From an uncultured Chitinophagaceae bacterium (GTDB lineage Bacteria > Bacteroidota > Bacteroidia > Chitinophagales > Chitinophagaceae), in contig CALCII010000011.1 in assembly GCA_937907395.1 (NCBI GenBank), positions 372,001-436,000 on the forward strand: a DNA stretch of 64,000 bases, written 5' to 3'. The position numbers and the translations under genes were made by a program. Numbering within the stretch: position 1 is the first letter of the stretch; every line of letters starts with the position of its first letter. Below the pieces are notes generated by a model. It saw only the letters and a program-made list of their open reading frames with translations, did no database searches and had not been told where the DNA came from. Positions 1 through 8,278 of the stretch are shown here, one piece after another.

Positions 1-176
1 TGATGATTTTTAGTAAATAAAAGAATTATAAGAACCAGAAATACAAGTCCGAGATAGTGCTGCCATTTAATTACAACATGGTGATTAAACATATGAATAC
101 AGCTAAAAGCAGCTGTAATAATCAAAATCACCAATGGAATCAGATCAATTATCTGCTTTCTTGTCAAAAGTTTCAT
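1..176 (-). CDS. Small membrane protein, C-terminus cut by window edge
   Basis: An open frame on the minus strand starts at ATG 176-174 and runs off the left edge without a stop (58 residues seen). The product begins MKLLTRKQIIDLIPLVILII and shows two hydrophobic helices, at about residues 11-25 and 43-54, separated by a His-rich loop (MFNHHVV). It is too short to assign to a family. The protein-like hydrophobic pattern and natural start argue that it is real; the gene upstream or downstream cannot be seen. Confidence 0.55.
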   Translation of the reverse strand, partial: MKLLTRKQIIDLIPLVILIITAAFSCIHMFNHHVVIKWQHYLGLVFLVLIILLFTKNH

Positions 177-349
177 AAGAGTGTGCAACTTTTATTAAAA
201 ATAAGTGAGTTTGTTTACATATTAGTTCTGAAAAAAGCGCTGCATTTATTTTATACTTTTACCTTTTTACTTTTTTTCCGCAACCGTTTCATCTGCAATT
301 GTTTCATTTCCGCTCTATTTCCTAACTTCCCCGTATAAATTGTTTGCCC

Positions 350-1396
350 ATGATACGTAGCAGGATTGCAGGTATTGGAAAGTATGTGCCCGCACAAATA
401 GTAACCAACCAGGATCTCACCAAATACATGGATACCTCCGATGAATGGATACAGGAACGAACCGGTATCCAGGAGCGCCGCTATGCGCATCGTACAAATG
501 AAACCACTACCACTATGGGCGTGGAAGCGGCACGTATTGCCATTGAACGGGCAGGAATTACTCCGGCTGATGTGGATTTTATTGTTTTTGCCACACTAAG
601 CCCCGATTATTATTTCCCCGGTTGTGGCGTGTTGTTGCAACGGGCCATGAAAATGAAACAAGTGGGAGCGCTTGATGTCCGTAACCAGTGCAGTGGATTT
701 GTGTATGCCCTAAGTGTTGCCGATCAGTTTATCAAATCCGGCATGTATAAAAACATATTGGTAGTAGGGGCAGAGAAACATTCTTTTGGACTCGATTTCT
801 CCACCCGTGGCCGTAATGTGAGTGTGATTTTTGGTGATGGTGCAGGAGCTGTGGTGCTCCAACCTACCGATGATACGAACCGTGGCATCTTAAGTACCCA
901 TCTTCACAGCGATGGTGCCGATGCAGAAATCCTGGCCATGTACAATCCCGGTACACACGCCAACTATTGGAAAGAAAACCTGGCCTCTTTTAATGAAGGG
1001 GAAATGGGCGATATGTTCATGAGCCATGAAATGATTGACAACGCCCAGTTGTTTCCCAATATGGACGGTCCCGCTGTATTCAAAACAGCCGTGGTGAAAT
1101 TTCCTGAAGTAATCATGGAGGCATTACAAACAAACGGATACCAACCATCCGATCTTCGTTTACTCGTTCCGCACCAGGCCAATCTTCGTATTGCCCAGTT
1201 TGTGCAGCAGAAGCTGAAGCTGAGCGATGAACAGGTCTATAACAATATTCAGAAATACGGTAACACAACTGCCGCATCTGTACCCATCGCTTTATGTGAA
1301 GCCTATGAAATGGGGAAGCTGAAGGAGGGTGATCTTGTTTGTCTGGCTGCTTTCGGCAGTGGATTCACCTGGGCCAGCGCTTTGTTGAAATGGTAA
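350..1396 (+). CDS. fabH: 3-oxoacyl-ACP synthase III (FabH)
   Basis: The 348-residue protein is a KAS III thiolase-fold condensing enzyme, which starts fatty acid synthesis by joining an acyl-CoA to malonyl-ACP. The catalytic triad is visible: Cys114 in VRNQCSGF, His275 in VPHQANLRI and Asn305 in YGNTTAAS. It is about 30 residues longer than E. coli FabH because of an insertion near residues 200-235, as in many Bacteroidota homologues. A TTG at 344 could extend it by two codons, but ATG 350 is the natural start. The lipid kinase follows 37 bp later on the same strand, so the two may be cotranscribed. A starter-unit or specialised KAS III role cannot be excluded. Confidence 0.93.
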   Translation: MIRSRIAGIGKYVPAQIVTNQDLTKYMDTSDEWIQERTGIQERRYAHRTNETTTTMGVEAARIAIERAGITPADVDFIVFATLSPDYYFPGCGVLLQRAMKMKQVGALDVRNQCSGFVYALSVADQFIKSGMYKNILVVGAEKHSFGLDFSTRGRNVSVIFGDGAGAVVLQPTDDTNRGILSTHLHSDGADAEILAMYNPGTHANYWKENLASFNEGEMGDMFMSHEMIDNAQLFPNMDGPAVFKTAVVKFPEVIMEALQTNGYQPSDLRLLVPHQANLRIAQFVQQKLKLSDEQVYNNIQKYGNTTAASVPIALCEAYEMGKLKEGDLVCLAAFGSGFTWASALLKW

Positions 1397-1419
1397 GAGG
1401 AGTTTCACATTTCTTCCGA

Positions 1420-1427
1420 TAGATTTG
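1420..1427 (+). promoter_or_regulatory. -7 promoter box for the lipid kinase gene
   Basis: TAGATTTG matches the Bacteroidota -7 consensus TAnnTTTG exactly and ends 6 bp before ATG 1434. Transcription starting about 5-8 bp downstream would give a leaderless or nearly leaderless mRNA. No clear -33 TTG is seen. Confidence 0.45.
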
Positions 1428-1433
1428 CAATTC

Positions 1434-2321
1434 ATGCAACGTCGCTTTGTTTTTTTAATCAACCCCCGTTCGGGTGTGCAGAAAGGCCCTTCGCTTCAGA
1501 AATTAATTGAAGAGAAGTGCATAGCTGCAGGTATTCCATTTGAAATAGCGGCCACTGCTGCTGATGGAAATTACAACTGGCTTTGCGAAAAAATCAAAGC
1601 AGAACAGATCACAGATGTGATTGTATGTGGCGGCGATGGTACCATCAGTGCCGTGGTGGCAGGCATACGTAACACAGATGTAAATGTGGGAATTGTGCCC
1701 CGTGGCTCCGGGAACGGACTGGCACTGGCGGCCGGTATTTCCACCAACCCGGAGAAAGCGTTAGATAAAATTATTAACGGTTATGCGTCACCGGTAGATG
1801 CCTTCCTGGTGAACGGACATTTTTCATGTATGCTCAGCGGACTTGGATTTGATGCACAGGTGGCGCATGATTTCGACCGGCAGCAGAAAAGGGGATTCTG
1901 GAAATATGCTCAACTCACGTTTGAACATTTTTTAAAAATAAAAACCTATCCTTTTTACCTCGAGGCCGATGAATGCAAACAAGCTGTGGATGCCTATTTC
2001 ATCAGCATGGCTAACAGCAACCAGTTTGGTAATGGTTTCACCATTGCACCCAAGGCCAGTCTGCAGGACGGAAAGATTGATGTGGTGGTAGTGGAGAAGG
2101 CGAATAAATTTGTTTTTCTGCTGAAAGTATTATGGCATATCCGTTTTGGAACGTTTACTACTGATTTTCAAAAACGATTTGGTATTCTTTATTTTCAAAC
2201 GAAACGATTAAGAATCGAAAACAAATCTCTTGCCCCTTTTCATATTGATGGCGATGGAAAACCTACTGCTGAAGTGTTTGAGGTGGACGTATTACCTGCG
2301 GCGTATAGGTTGATTCAATAG
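1434..2321 (+). CDS. Diacylglycerol/lipid kinase family protein
   Basis: A 295-residue member of the DAGK catalytic-domain family (YegS/BmrU/DgkB-like), ATP-dependent kinases of diacylglycerol or related lipids. The N-terminal nucleotide-binding motif is clear (INPRSG near the start, then VVCGGDGTISAVVAGI), followed by VPRGSGNGLALAAGI. The C-terminal half is the usual beta-sandwich with FHIDGDGKPT near the end. ATG 1434 is preferred over an upstream TTG at 1425, because a perfect -7 box (TAGATTTG, 1420-1427) lies just before it. The lipid substrate cannot be told from sequence. Confidence 0.85.
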   Translation: MQRRFVFLINPRSGVQKGPSLQKLIEEKCIAAGIPFEIAATAADGNYNWLCEKIKAEQITDVIVCGGDGTISAVVAGIRNTDVNVGIVPRGSGNGLALAAGISTNPEKALDKIINGYASPVDAFLVNGHFSCMLSGLGFDAQVAHDFDRQQKRGFWKYAQLTFEHFLKIKTYPFYLEADECKQAVDAYFISMANSNQFGNGFTIAPKASLQDGKIDVVVVEKANKFVFLLKVLWHIRFGTFTTDFQKRFGILYFQTKRLRIENKSLAPFHIDGDGKPTAEVFEVDVLPAAYRLIQ

Positions 2322-2331
2322 ATTTTTGCAT

Positions 2332-2846
2332 CGTACTGTTAGCCTGAGTTAGCCGAAGGCGGGTGATGGAATTCGAATCTTTATCTGCTTCGACGGGCTC
2401 AGCAAGACAAAGTTCTTAGTTCTTGGTGTAAAATTCTTTCTTCAAACAAAACGTACTGTTAGCCTGAGTTAGCCGAAGGCGGGTGATGGAATTCGAATCT
2501 TTATCTGCTTCGACGGGCTCAGCAAGACAAAGTTCTTAGTTCTTGGTGTAAAATTCTTTCTTCAAACAAAACGTACTGTTAGCCTGAGTTAGCCGAAGGC
2601 GGGTGATGGAATTCGAATCTTTATCTGCTTCGACGGGCTCAGCAAGACAAAGTTCTTAGTTCTTGGTGTAAAATTCTTTCTTCAAACAAAACGTACTGTT
2701 AGCCTGAGTTAGCCGAAGGCGGGTGATGGAATTCGAATCTTTGTCTGCTTCGACGGGCTCAGCATGACAAAGTATTTGGATTCACATTAATAAATTCGTT
2801 TTTCAACTTATAACGTGTTGTCAGCCTGAGCTAGTCGAAGGCGGGT
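2332..2846. repeat. Tandem array of 120-bp REP-like units
   Basis: Three copies of a 120-bp unit (2332-2451, 2452-2571, 2572-2691) are identical base for base. A fourth copy (2692 to about 2772) diverges in its second half, and a half unit lies at 2817-2846. Each unit holds a forward half (GCCTGAGTTAGCCGAAGGC) and a roughly inverted half (GCTTCGACGGGCTCAGC), the same pair of motifs found alone elsewhere in the window. The array fills the space between the convergent lipid kinase and patatin-like genes; no gene is visible in it. Confidence 0.95.
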
Positions 2847-2856
2847 TATAAAATTA

Positions 2857-5079
2857 TCATCGATGTTTACTCGTTTCAACTACCTCCATCATGGCCTTTG
2901 TATTCTTCTCAGTGTACACGGCTTCTGCTATATCTTTTTTTTCCCTTTCGGTGAGATGAAAACTTAAAGCCGCTCCTTTTTTATTAGGATCGGGTTCATA
3001 TATGAACAACACCCTGTGCATCGGAATATCAGCAACAGAATAACTCATCATACTTTCCTGCATGTAATCCTGCACTTTGTAAAAATTGTATTGAAGTGTG
3101 GTAACAGGTTTGGATAATATATCACTGATGCTAGGTTCTTTGAGGTCTTCCTTCCATTCTCCTTTTTTACGGTCACGAATTTGTATATAAACAACACCAG
3201 ATGTATTGTTTTGAATCCATTCCCGGAACACATGAAGAAAACGAAGCGTGATTTCCTGTCCGTAGTTGTCTCTCAACCCGGCATCCATCACATCCACAAT
3301 AGGTTTGGTGGGCAACCATACATTGGGTAACACATAAGGGAAAGTGGCATTCATACGCAGTGCAGAAAGAATGCGGATATTATAAGGATTGAGATGTTTA
3401 AAATAAGTGCCATAATCAATGGCATCCGGTTCGGCGGTGATCCCATGTGTACTGTCAATTGATGGCCGCATGAGGAAGGTGATGGGTTGTGTACAGATCA
3501 TCAGCTTTCTTCCATCTTGTGATACCGTGGAGCAAAACAAACCGATAGGAATGCGTCCGTTCGATTCTTCATGTATGTAATCCTGTAAACGATCATTGAA
3601 AATGCGACCGGTATTTTCGTTGAGTTGTTGTTCAAACGAATAACCTCTGTCTTTTACATATTGATAAGGACCCACTGAAAATTTAATCGCAGGTGTAATA
3701 AGGTCTCTGGTAACATATGCAGAGAAAACCGGATTCAGCAAATCTTTCGAAATATTGGATTTCAGTTTCGGGTCCTGTAAGTTGAAGTTTTGTCCCTGTA
3801 ATTTCCTGCGGTACAATTCCCGGAAGTAAGTAGCACCTAACATGCCGCCTGATGCGCCGGAAAATAAAAATGTTTTCTTCATGAGGGTTCCGCCCAAAGC
3901 ACTATCAAGCCTGGATAAAGTATTTACTGTGAAAGTGGCAGAGCGGTTACCGCCACCACTCACATTCAGTATATAGATATATGGCTTTTCTTCTCCCTGC
4001 TGTTCTTTCCATTTGTTGAGTACAGCAATCATGTTGAGGCTATCCTGCTGCATCTGTTCTTTGGTGCTGATGCTGAGCAATGCATTCAATGAATACTCGG
4101 GCCGTTGATCACGATCAGTGTAATTCAGTCCGAATGCTTTGTTGCGGATGTCGATGTATTCATAACGGAAAAGAAGATTAAAAATAAGAACTACTACCAA
4201 TGCCACGGGCACACTCCATGTTTTCAACCAGTAAGCCAATGCTCCCGATGCAGCGATTAGGATGGAAAAGAAAACAAAAATACTCGCAGCAGCAGGTAAT
4301 ACAAAAGCCGGTGAATCCAGGAAATAACCATAGATTGTCAACGTGAGGAAGCCCAGCACCACAGCTATAACTGCAGCAAAGTGATGTCGCTTGAAAATCA
4401 TATCAAGGAACTGGCGGCTGTAATGCGATACGCTGCGCACTTTCCGGTATTCAAATACATGTGAAAGAAAATACTCCACATTCATTACAGGTTCCTTATG
4501 TTTCTCTACAGGGATAGGTTTGTATTTTTCAAGGAACTGTTGCGGATTGTTCAATACTGGCTGCAGTGTTCGTAAAATGGCACGTTCACTTCCGTAGAAA
4601 TAGAAAATAGAAAACAGAATAAAGAGAACCAGTCCGCAAATAAAACCGGCGGCAATCAACAATATCTCACCGGTGTTCATCAGTTCTTTAAACTTGTCAA
4701 AACGGATGAGTTGAATGAAATAATTAATAAGAAACAGTAATGGAATTCCCGAGTTGTTGAGGCAATATTTCAAGAACGGTTTTGAAGAAGTAGCCAGGAA
4801 ATGGCAATAGCCGCTGAACAGAATAAATGTGGTAATATTCCAGCTCATGATAAAGCAACCGTAAGCAGTACCCGTGAATAAAGCGCTGATGAAACTTACT
4901 TTCCCTAAATATTCAGGTGCAAGGAATAATGAATCGGAACCGAAATGGTTCATGAATCCGCCACTGATGGCACTGCCCAGTAAAAACCAGAACAGCAGCA
5001 ACAGTTGATATTTCCTGAAGTGTAGGAAGATCAGTTGTACGGGAAGCGATTTCCAGATGCCTAGCAGGACGTTTTTCAT
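2857..5079 (-). CDS. Membrane-anchored patatin-like phospholipase
   Basis: The 740-residue protein has an N-terminal half with several hydrophobic helices (about residues 25-40, 63-90, 114-125, 138-160, 235-250, 258-285, 289-303) and a C-terminal patatin-like hydrolase domain from about residue 365. The anion-hole stretch SGGGNRS (374-380), the nucleophile elbow FSGASGG with Ser410, and the DAG of the Ser-Asp dyad (VDVMDAGLRDN, near 605) are all present. The family hydrolyses acyl esters of membrane lipids; the substrate is unknown. It is a single gene between the REP array and the palindrome at 5092-5124. Confidence 0.85.
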   Translation of the reverse strand: MKNVLLGIWKSLPVQLIFLHFRKYQLLLLFWFLLGSAISGGFMNHFGSDSLFLAPEYLGKVSFISALFTGTAYGCFIMSWNITTFILFSGYCHFLATSSKPFLKYCLNNSGIPLLFLINYFIQLIRFDKFKELMNTGEILLIAAGFICGLVLFILFSIFYFYGSERAILRTLQPVLNNPQQFLEKYKPIPVEKHKEPVMNVEYFLSHVFEYRKVRSVSHYSRQFLDMIFKRHHFAAVIAVVLGFLTLTIYGYFLDSPAFVLPAAASIFVFFSILIAASGALAYWLKTWSVPVALVVVLIFNLLFRYEYIDIRNKAFGLNYTDRDQRPEYSLNALLSISTKEQMQQDSLNMIAVLNKWKEQQGEEKPYIYILNVSGGGNRSATFTVNTLSRLDSALGGTLMKKTFLFSGASGGMLGATYFRELYRRKLQGQNFNLQDPKLKSNISKDLLNPVFSAYVTRDLITPAIKFSVGPYQYVKDRGYSFEQQLNENTGRIFNDRLQDYIHEESNGRIPIGLFCSTVSQDGRKLMICTQPITFLMRPSIDSTHGITAEPDAIDYGTYFKHLNPYNIRILSALRMNATFPYVLPNVWLPTKPIVDVMDAGLRDNYGQEITLRFLHVFREWIQNNTSGVVYIQIRDRKKGEWKEDLKEPSISDILSKPVTTLQYNFYKVQDYMQESMMSYSVADIPMHRVLFIYEPDPNKKGAALSFHLTEREKKDIAEAVYTEKNTKAMMEVVETSKHR

Positions 5080-5091
5080 GCATATAATTTA

Positions 5092-5124
5092 CAACAATCG
5101 TCTTAATTAAGACAAAGATTGTTG
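5092..5124. promoter_or_regulatory. 33-bp inverted repeat upstream of the patatin-like gene
   Basis: Outer arms CAACAATC (5092-5099) and GATTGTTG (5117-5124) enclose the perfect 12-bp palindrome TCTTAATTAAGA (5101-5112). On the minus strand AATCTTTG (5120-5113) is a 7/8 match to TAnnTTTG, so the element overlaps a likely promoter of the gene starting at 5079. It could be an operator or a terminator for the heme A synthase gene that ends at 5136; it has no long T-run. Confidence 0.45.
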
Positions 5125-5135
5125 CAAACCGCTGC

Positions 5136-6200
5136 TCATACTTTCTTTCCCCGAACGAGAAAGAGCATCCATACCAACGATAACAACAGGCACATGCCTA
5201 CCAGTTGATGGATCTGTGCCATCCACTCAAAATTGCCCCATTGATTAGGAACTATTTTGGCGGCAGTTACAAGGGTTAAGATGCCAAGCAAAGCTTGTAA
5301 TAAAACAACCAGTAGAGGGATGAAACTTGTTGCCCGGAAAAGAATGGATGTTTTCACTTGCATTGCAAAGTAATACCATGCAAAAAGTAAAATAATAAAG
5401 AGCATGGCAAGATTGCGGTGTACAAAATGAATGGTGATTTTGTTTTCAATAAAATTAAAAAACCAGGGTTTGTCTTTGAAAATGGTGCCTGGTATCCATT
5501 CGTTATGGATGAAAGGCCAGGTAGATGCTGTAGCAGCTGCTTTATGTCCGGCCATTAATGCTCCAAATAACAACTGAATAATCAGTAATACCAGCAACGC
5601 AATGGTGAAACGAAAAACAGTTTTATCGACAGTGATGTAGGTCTTTTTTACTTTCAGCTGCAAGGCAAACCAGAACGTGTAGCACAACAGCAGCATGGCC
5701 ATGATGAAATGCAGGGCAAGACGGGTAGGTTTAACATACACGGCATCGCCAACCAAACCGCTTGCAACCATGATCCAGCCAACGGCACCTTGTAAAGCGC
5801 CGAGTATAAAAAGGATGATTAATGGCTTGATCATTTCTTTACGGAAATAACCTTTTGCAAGGAAGAATACAAATCCAACTGCAAACACCACTCCCATCAT
5901 GCGGGCCCAGAAACGGTGAAACCATTCCCAGAAGAAAATGAATTTGAAATTGCTGATTGTAAAATCGGTGTTGAGCAATCGATACTGTGGCGTGGCTTTG
6001 TACTTGGTGAATTCATTAAGCCAGGCCTGTTCATTTAAAGGAGGAAGGGTGCCTGTTACCACATCCCACTCGGTGATGGAAAGCCCGGAGCCGGTGAGCC
6101 GGGTAATGCCTCCCAACAATATCTGAACAATGAGCATGAATACGCCAAAGAGCAACCAATTGGCCACCTGTTTATCGGAGCGGAGAGTATCTGTTTGCAT
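5136..6200 (-). CDS. ctaA: Heme A synthase (COX15/CtaA)
   Basis: A 354-residue polytopic protein of the COX15/CtaA family, which oxidises the C8 methyl group of heme O to make heme A for aa3-type cytochrome oxidases. The family opening GGITRLTGSGLSITEWDVVTG is present near residue 30, and heme-ligand type histidines lie in WFHRFWARMMG, LALHFIMAM, FVHRNLAM and QIHQLVGM. About eight membrane helices are predicted by eye. ATG 6200 has a perfect -7 box 8 bp upstream. No other aa3 oxidase gene is in the window, so it acts on an oxidase encoded elsewhere. Confidence 0.93.
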   Translation of the reverse strand: MQTDTLRSDKQVANWLLFGVFMLIVQILLGGITRLTGSGLSITEWDVVTGTLPPLNEQAWLNEFTKYKATPQYRLLNTDFTISNFKFIFFWEWFHRFWARMMGVVFAVGFVFFLAKGYFRKEMIKPLIILFILGALQGAVGWIMVASGLVGDAVYVKPTRLALHFIMAMLLLCYTFWFALQLKVKKTYITVDKTVFRFTIALLVLLIIQLLFGALMAGHKAAATASTWPFIHNEWIPGTIFKDKPWFFNFIENKITIHFVHRNLAMLFIILLFAWYYFAMQVKTSILFRATSFIPLLVVLLQALLGILTLVTAAKIVPNQWGNFEWMAQIHQLVGMCLLLSLVWMLFLVRGKKV

Positions 6201-6207
6201 AGCAGCG

Positions 6208-6215
6208 CAAAGGTA
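6208..6215 (-). promoter_or_regulatory. -7 promoter box for ctaA
   Basis: Minus-strand TACCTTTG matches TAnnTTTG exactly and ends 7 bp before the ATG at 6200, implying a very short leader. No -33 TTG at the usual spacing is evident. Confidence 0.45.
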
Positions 6216-6230
6216 AATGCAAACAATGAA

Positions 6231-6262
6231 ACAGGCCGATCCGTTTATACGGACCGGCCTGT
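6231..6262 (-). terminator. Hairpin after the CoA-disulfide reductase gene
   Basis: Arms ACAGGCCGATCCG (6231-6243) and CGGACCGGCCTGT (6250-6262) pair with one mismatch around a 6-nt loop. It follows the stop of the gene ending at 6285. The T-run is weak on the minus strand. Confidence 0.6.
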
Positions 6263-6284
6263 AATGTATAACCGAAAATGCAGG

Positions 6285-7967
6285 TTATGCGTAGGTTTCC
6301 TGAACAGATAATAATGAAACCTCACGGGAACAGGTGCGCCATGTTTTATAGCCGCCCGACATATTCCGTATATTCTTATATCCGTTTTGTAGAAGAATGC
6401 GTTGAGCCAGGTATCCTCTTAATCCTGCTTCGCAATAGATAAAAATATTCTGGTCTTTAGATAAGGTGTCCAGGTTTTCTCTTAACGAATCGAGTGGAAC
6501 ATTCACTGCATTGGGAAGATGGCCTGCATCAAATTCATGTGGATTGCGAACATCAATCAGCATATCGCCCACTTTGATTTCAGATAATTGATCCCAATAA
6601 AAAATATTCAAACGGCCGGTGAGAATATTTTCTGCAACAAAACCCGCCATATTTACCGGATCTTTTGCAGAAGAATAGGGAGGAGCGTATGCATGTTCAA
6701 ATTCGGCCAGATCATAAATTGTTTTTCCCAGTTTGATATAAGAAGCGATAATATCCAAACGCTTATCAACGCCTTCGTAACCGGCAATTTGCACGCCTAA
6801 TAATTTTCCATCGGCAGGAGCAAATGCCAGTTGAATGGTCATTTGTTTGGAACCGGGATAATAACCTGCATGCGAACCACTGTGAATGGTGGAAACGATA
6901 TGATCAACACCTGCTGCTTTCAGGTGTTTGGATGCAACTCCTGATGTGCCAACGGTCATATCAAAGACTTTTACAATCGACGTATTGATGGCGCCATTGT
7001 ATTGCTGCACATTACCCATTACAACATTGTTGGCACAGATGCGTCCCTGTTTATTCGCAGGGCCTGCCAGAAAACTGCTCATGGATTGTTGTGTGATAGG
7101 ATTTTTAAATTCAATCGCATCTCCCACCGCATAGATATCGGGATCGGATGTTTGCAAAAATTCATTCACCCAGATGCCACGGGCAGGTCCGGTTTTTAAT
7201 CCGGCTGCAACAGCCAGTCTTGTATCCGGACGAACACCAATGGACAATAGTACCAGGTCGGCAGCAAGCGGATCGCTGTTCTTCAATGAAACATGAATCT
7301 GTCTGTCTGTTTTTTCAAATCCGGTTACAGCCGTATTGAGACGCAGTTTCACCCCTTTCATGCGCAGGTGTTGTTGCACAATGGTTGCCATGGAGTAATC
7401 CAGCGGCGCCATAACCTGGTTGATCATTTCAATTACTGTTACCTCCAATCCTAGGTCGTGCAGGTTTTCTGCCATTTCCAATCCAATGAATCCGGCTCCA
7501 ATAATGGCTACTTTTTTTACCCTGTTTTTAGAAATATAGGATTTAATAAAATCGGTATCGTTTACATTTCTCAAAGTGAAAATGCCTTCACTGTCGATGC
7601 CGGGAAGAGGCGGACGAACAGGTTCTGCGCCGGGAGATAAAATGAGTTTGTCGTATGTTTCTTCATAGATTTCTCCTGTACCTTGTTTAACAGCAGTAAC
7701 TGTTTTTTTATCTGGCTGAATAGAAGTTACTTCTGTTAATACACGCACATCAATATTGAAACGTTGATGAAATGCTTCAGCTGTTTGTACAAATAATTTG
7801 TTGCGGTCTTTAATCACATCGCCGATATAATAAGGCAAACCACAGTTTGCATAGGAGATATAAGCACCTTTTTCAAAAATGACAATTTCTGCATGCTCAT
7901 CTAATCTTCTTAACCTGGCAGCTGTGCTGGCACCACCAGCAACAGCACCAATAATAATGTACTTCAT
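6285..7967 (-). CDS. CoA-disulfide / persulfide reductase with C-terminal rhodanese domain
   Basis: A 560-residue fusion of a class-III pyridine nucleotide-disulfide oxidoreductase (about 1-450) and a rhodanese domain (about 465-550). Visible are the FAD motif GAVAGGAS, the single redox Cys42 of the CoADR family (SYANCGLPYYIGD), the NAD(P)H site GAGFIGLEMAE and the rhodanese loop YCEAGLRGY. Known CoADR-Rhd enzymes reduce CoA-persulfides, polysulfide or CoA disulfide with NAD(P)H. The gene faces the SQR-like operon across a shared control region and has a Crp/Fnr-type site centred about 33 bp from its -7 box, so a role in handling sulfane sulfur is likely. Confidence 0.88.
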   Translation of the reverse strand: MKYIIIGAVAGGASTAARLRRLDEHAEIVIFEKGAYISYANCGLPYYIGDVIKDRNKLFVQTAEAFHQRFNIDVRVLTEVTSIQPDKKTVTAVKQGTGEIYEETYDKLILSPGAEPVRPPLPGIDSEGIFTLRNVNDTDFIKSYISKNRVKKVAIIGAGFIGLEMAENLHDLGLEVTVIEMINQVMAPLDYSMATIVQQHLRMKGVKLRLNTAVTGFEKTDRQIHVSLKNSDPLAADLVLLSIGVRPDTRLAVAAGLKTGPARGIWVNEFLQTSDPDIYAVGDAIEFKNPITQQSMSSFLAGPANKQGRICANNVVMGNVQQYNGAINTSIVKVFDMTVGTSGVASKHLKAAGVDHIVSTIHSGSHAGYYPGSKQMTIQLAFAPADGKLLGVQIAGYEGVDKRLDIIASYIKLGKTIYDLAEFEHAYAPPYSSAKDPVNMAGFVAENILTGRLNIFYWDQLSEIKVGDMLIDVRNPHEFDAGHLPNAVNVPLDSLRENLDTLSKDQNIFIYCEAGLRGYLAQRILLQNGYKNIRNMSGGYKTWRTCSREVSLLSVQETYA

Positions 7968-8005
7968 AACTACTTAATTTCTTTTTCTCTTGATTCTTTC
8001 GAAGG

Positions 8006-8048
8006 CAAAACTAAACGATGAAACGGAGGGCGATTGTGACTTTTGTCA
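8006..8048 (-). promoter_or_regulatory. Promoter with Crp/Fnr-type site for the CoADR-rhodanese gene
   Basis: Minus-strand TAGTTTTG (8013-8006) fits TAnnTTTG exactly. The palindrome TGACTTTTGTCA (8037-8048) is centred 33 bp upstream, which puts it near -41 relative to the expected start, the position of class II Crp/Fnr activators. The same arrangement is found at 25394-25437 and 26244-26286. Confidence 0.65.
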
Positions 8049-8127
8049 TTCGGTAAGATGCGATTGAAAAGGGTCGGAATGTGAATGAAAAACCTGCAAG
8101 AATAATACAGGAAAACGACCGCTACAG

Positions 8128-8251
8128 TGACAAGAATCACACAAGTAAAAAATAGGTTCAAAATGGGAAAGAATCCTCCATTCTGATGATGACAGTCAGT
8201 GCTCCCGAAGCCTGAAATCAGCAGAAAGGGGTGCTGCGGTGCAGATTTTTG
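8128..8251 (+). promoter_or_regulatory. Two more Crp/Fnr-type sites before the SQR operon
   Basis: TGACAAGAATCA (8128-8139) and TGATGACAGTCA (8187-8198) both fit TGAY-N4-RTCA. A 7/8 -7 box, GATTTTTG, lies at 8244-8251, 28 bp before the ATG at 8279. The second site is centred 55 bp from that box, about two helical turns further than the class II spacing seen elsewhere, compatible with class I activation. The role of the first site is unclear. The 311-bp gap holds no convincing gene. Confidence 0.45.
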
Positions 8252-8278
8252 TGTAGTCAAAACATCAAATAAACGTAT

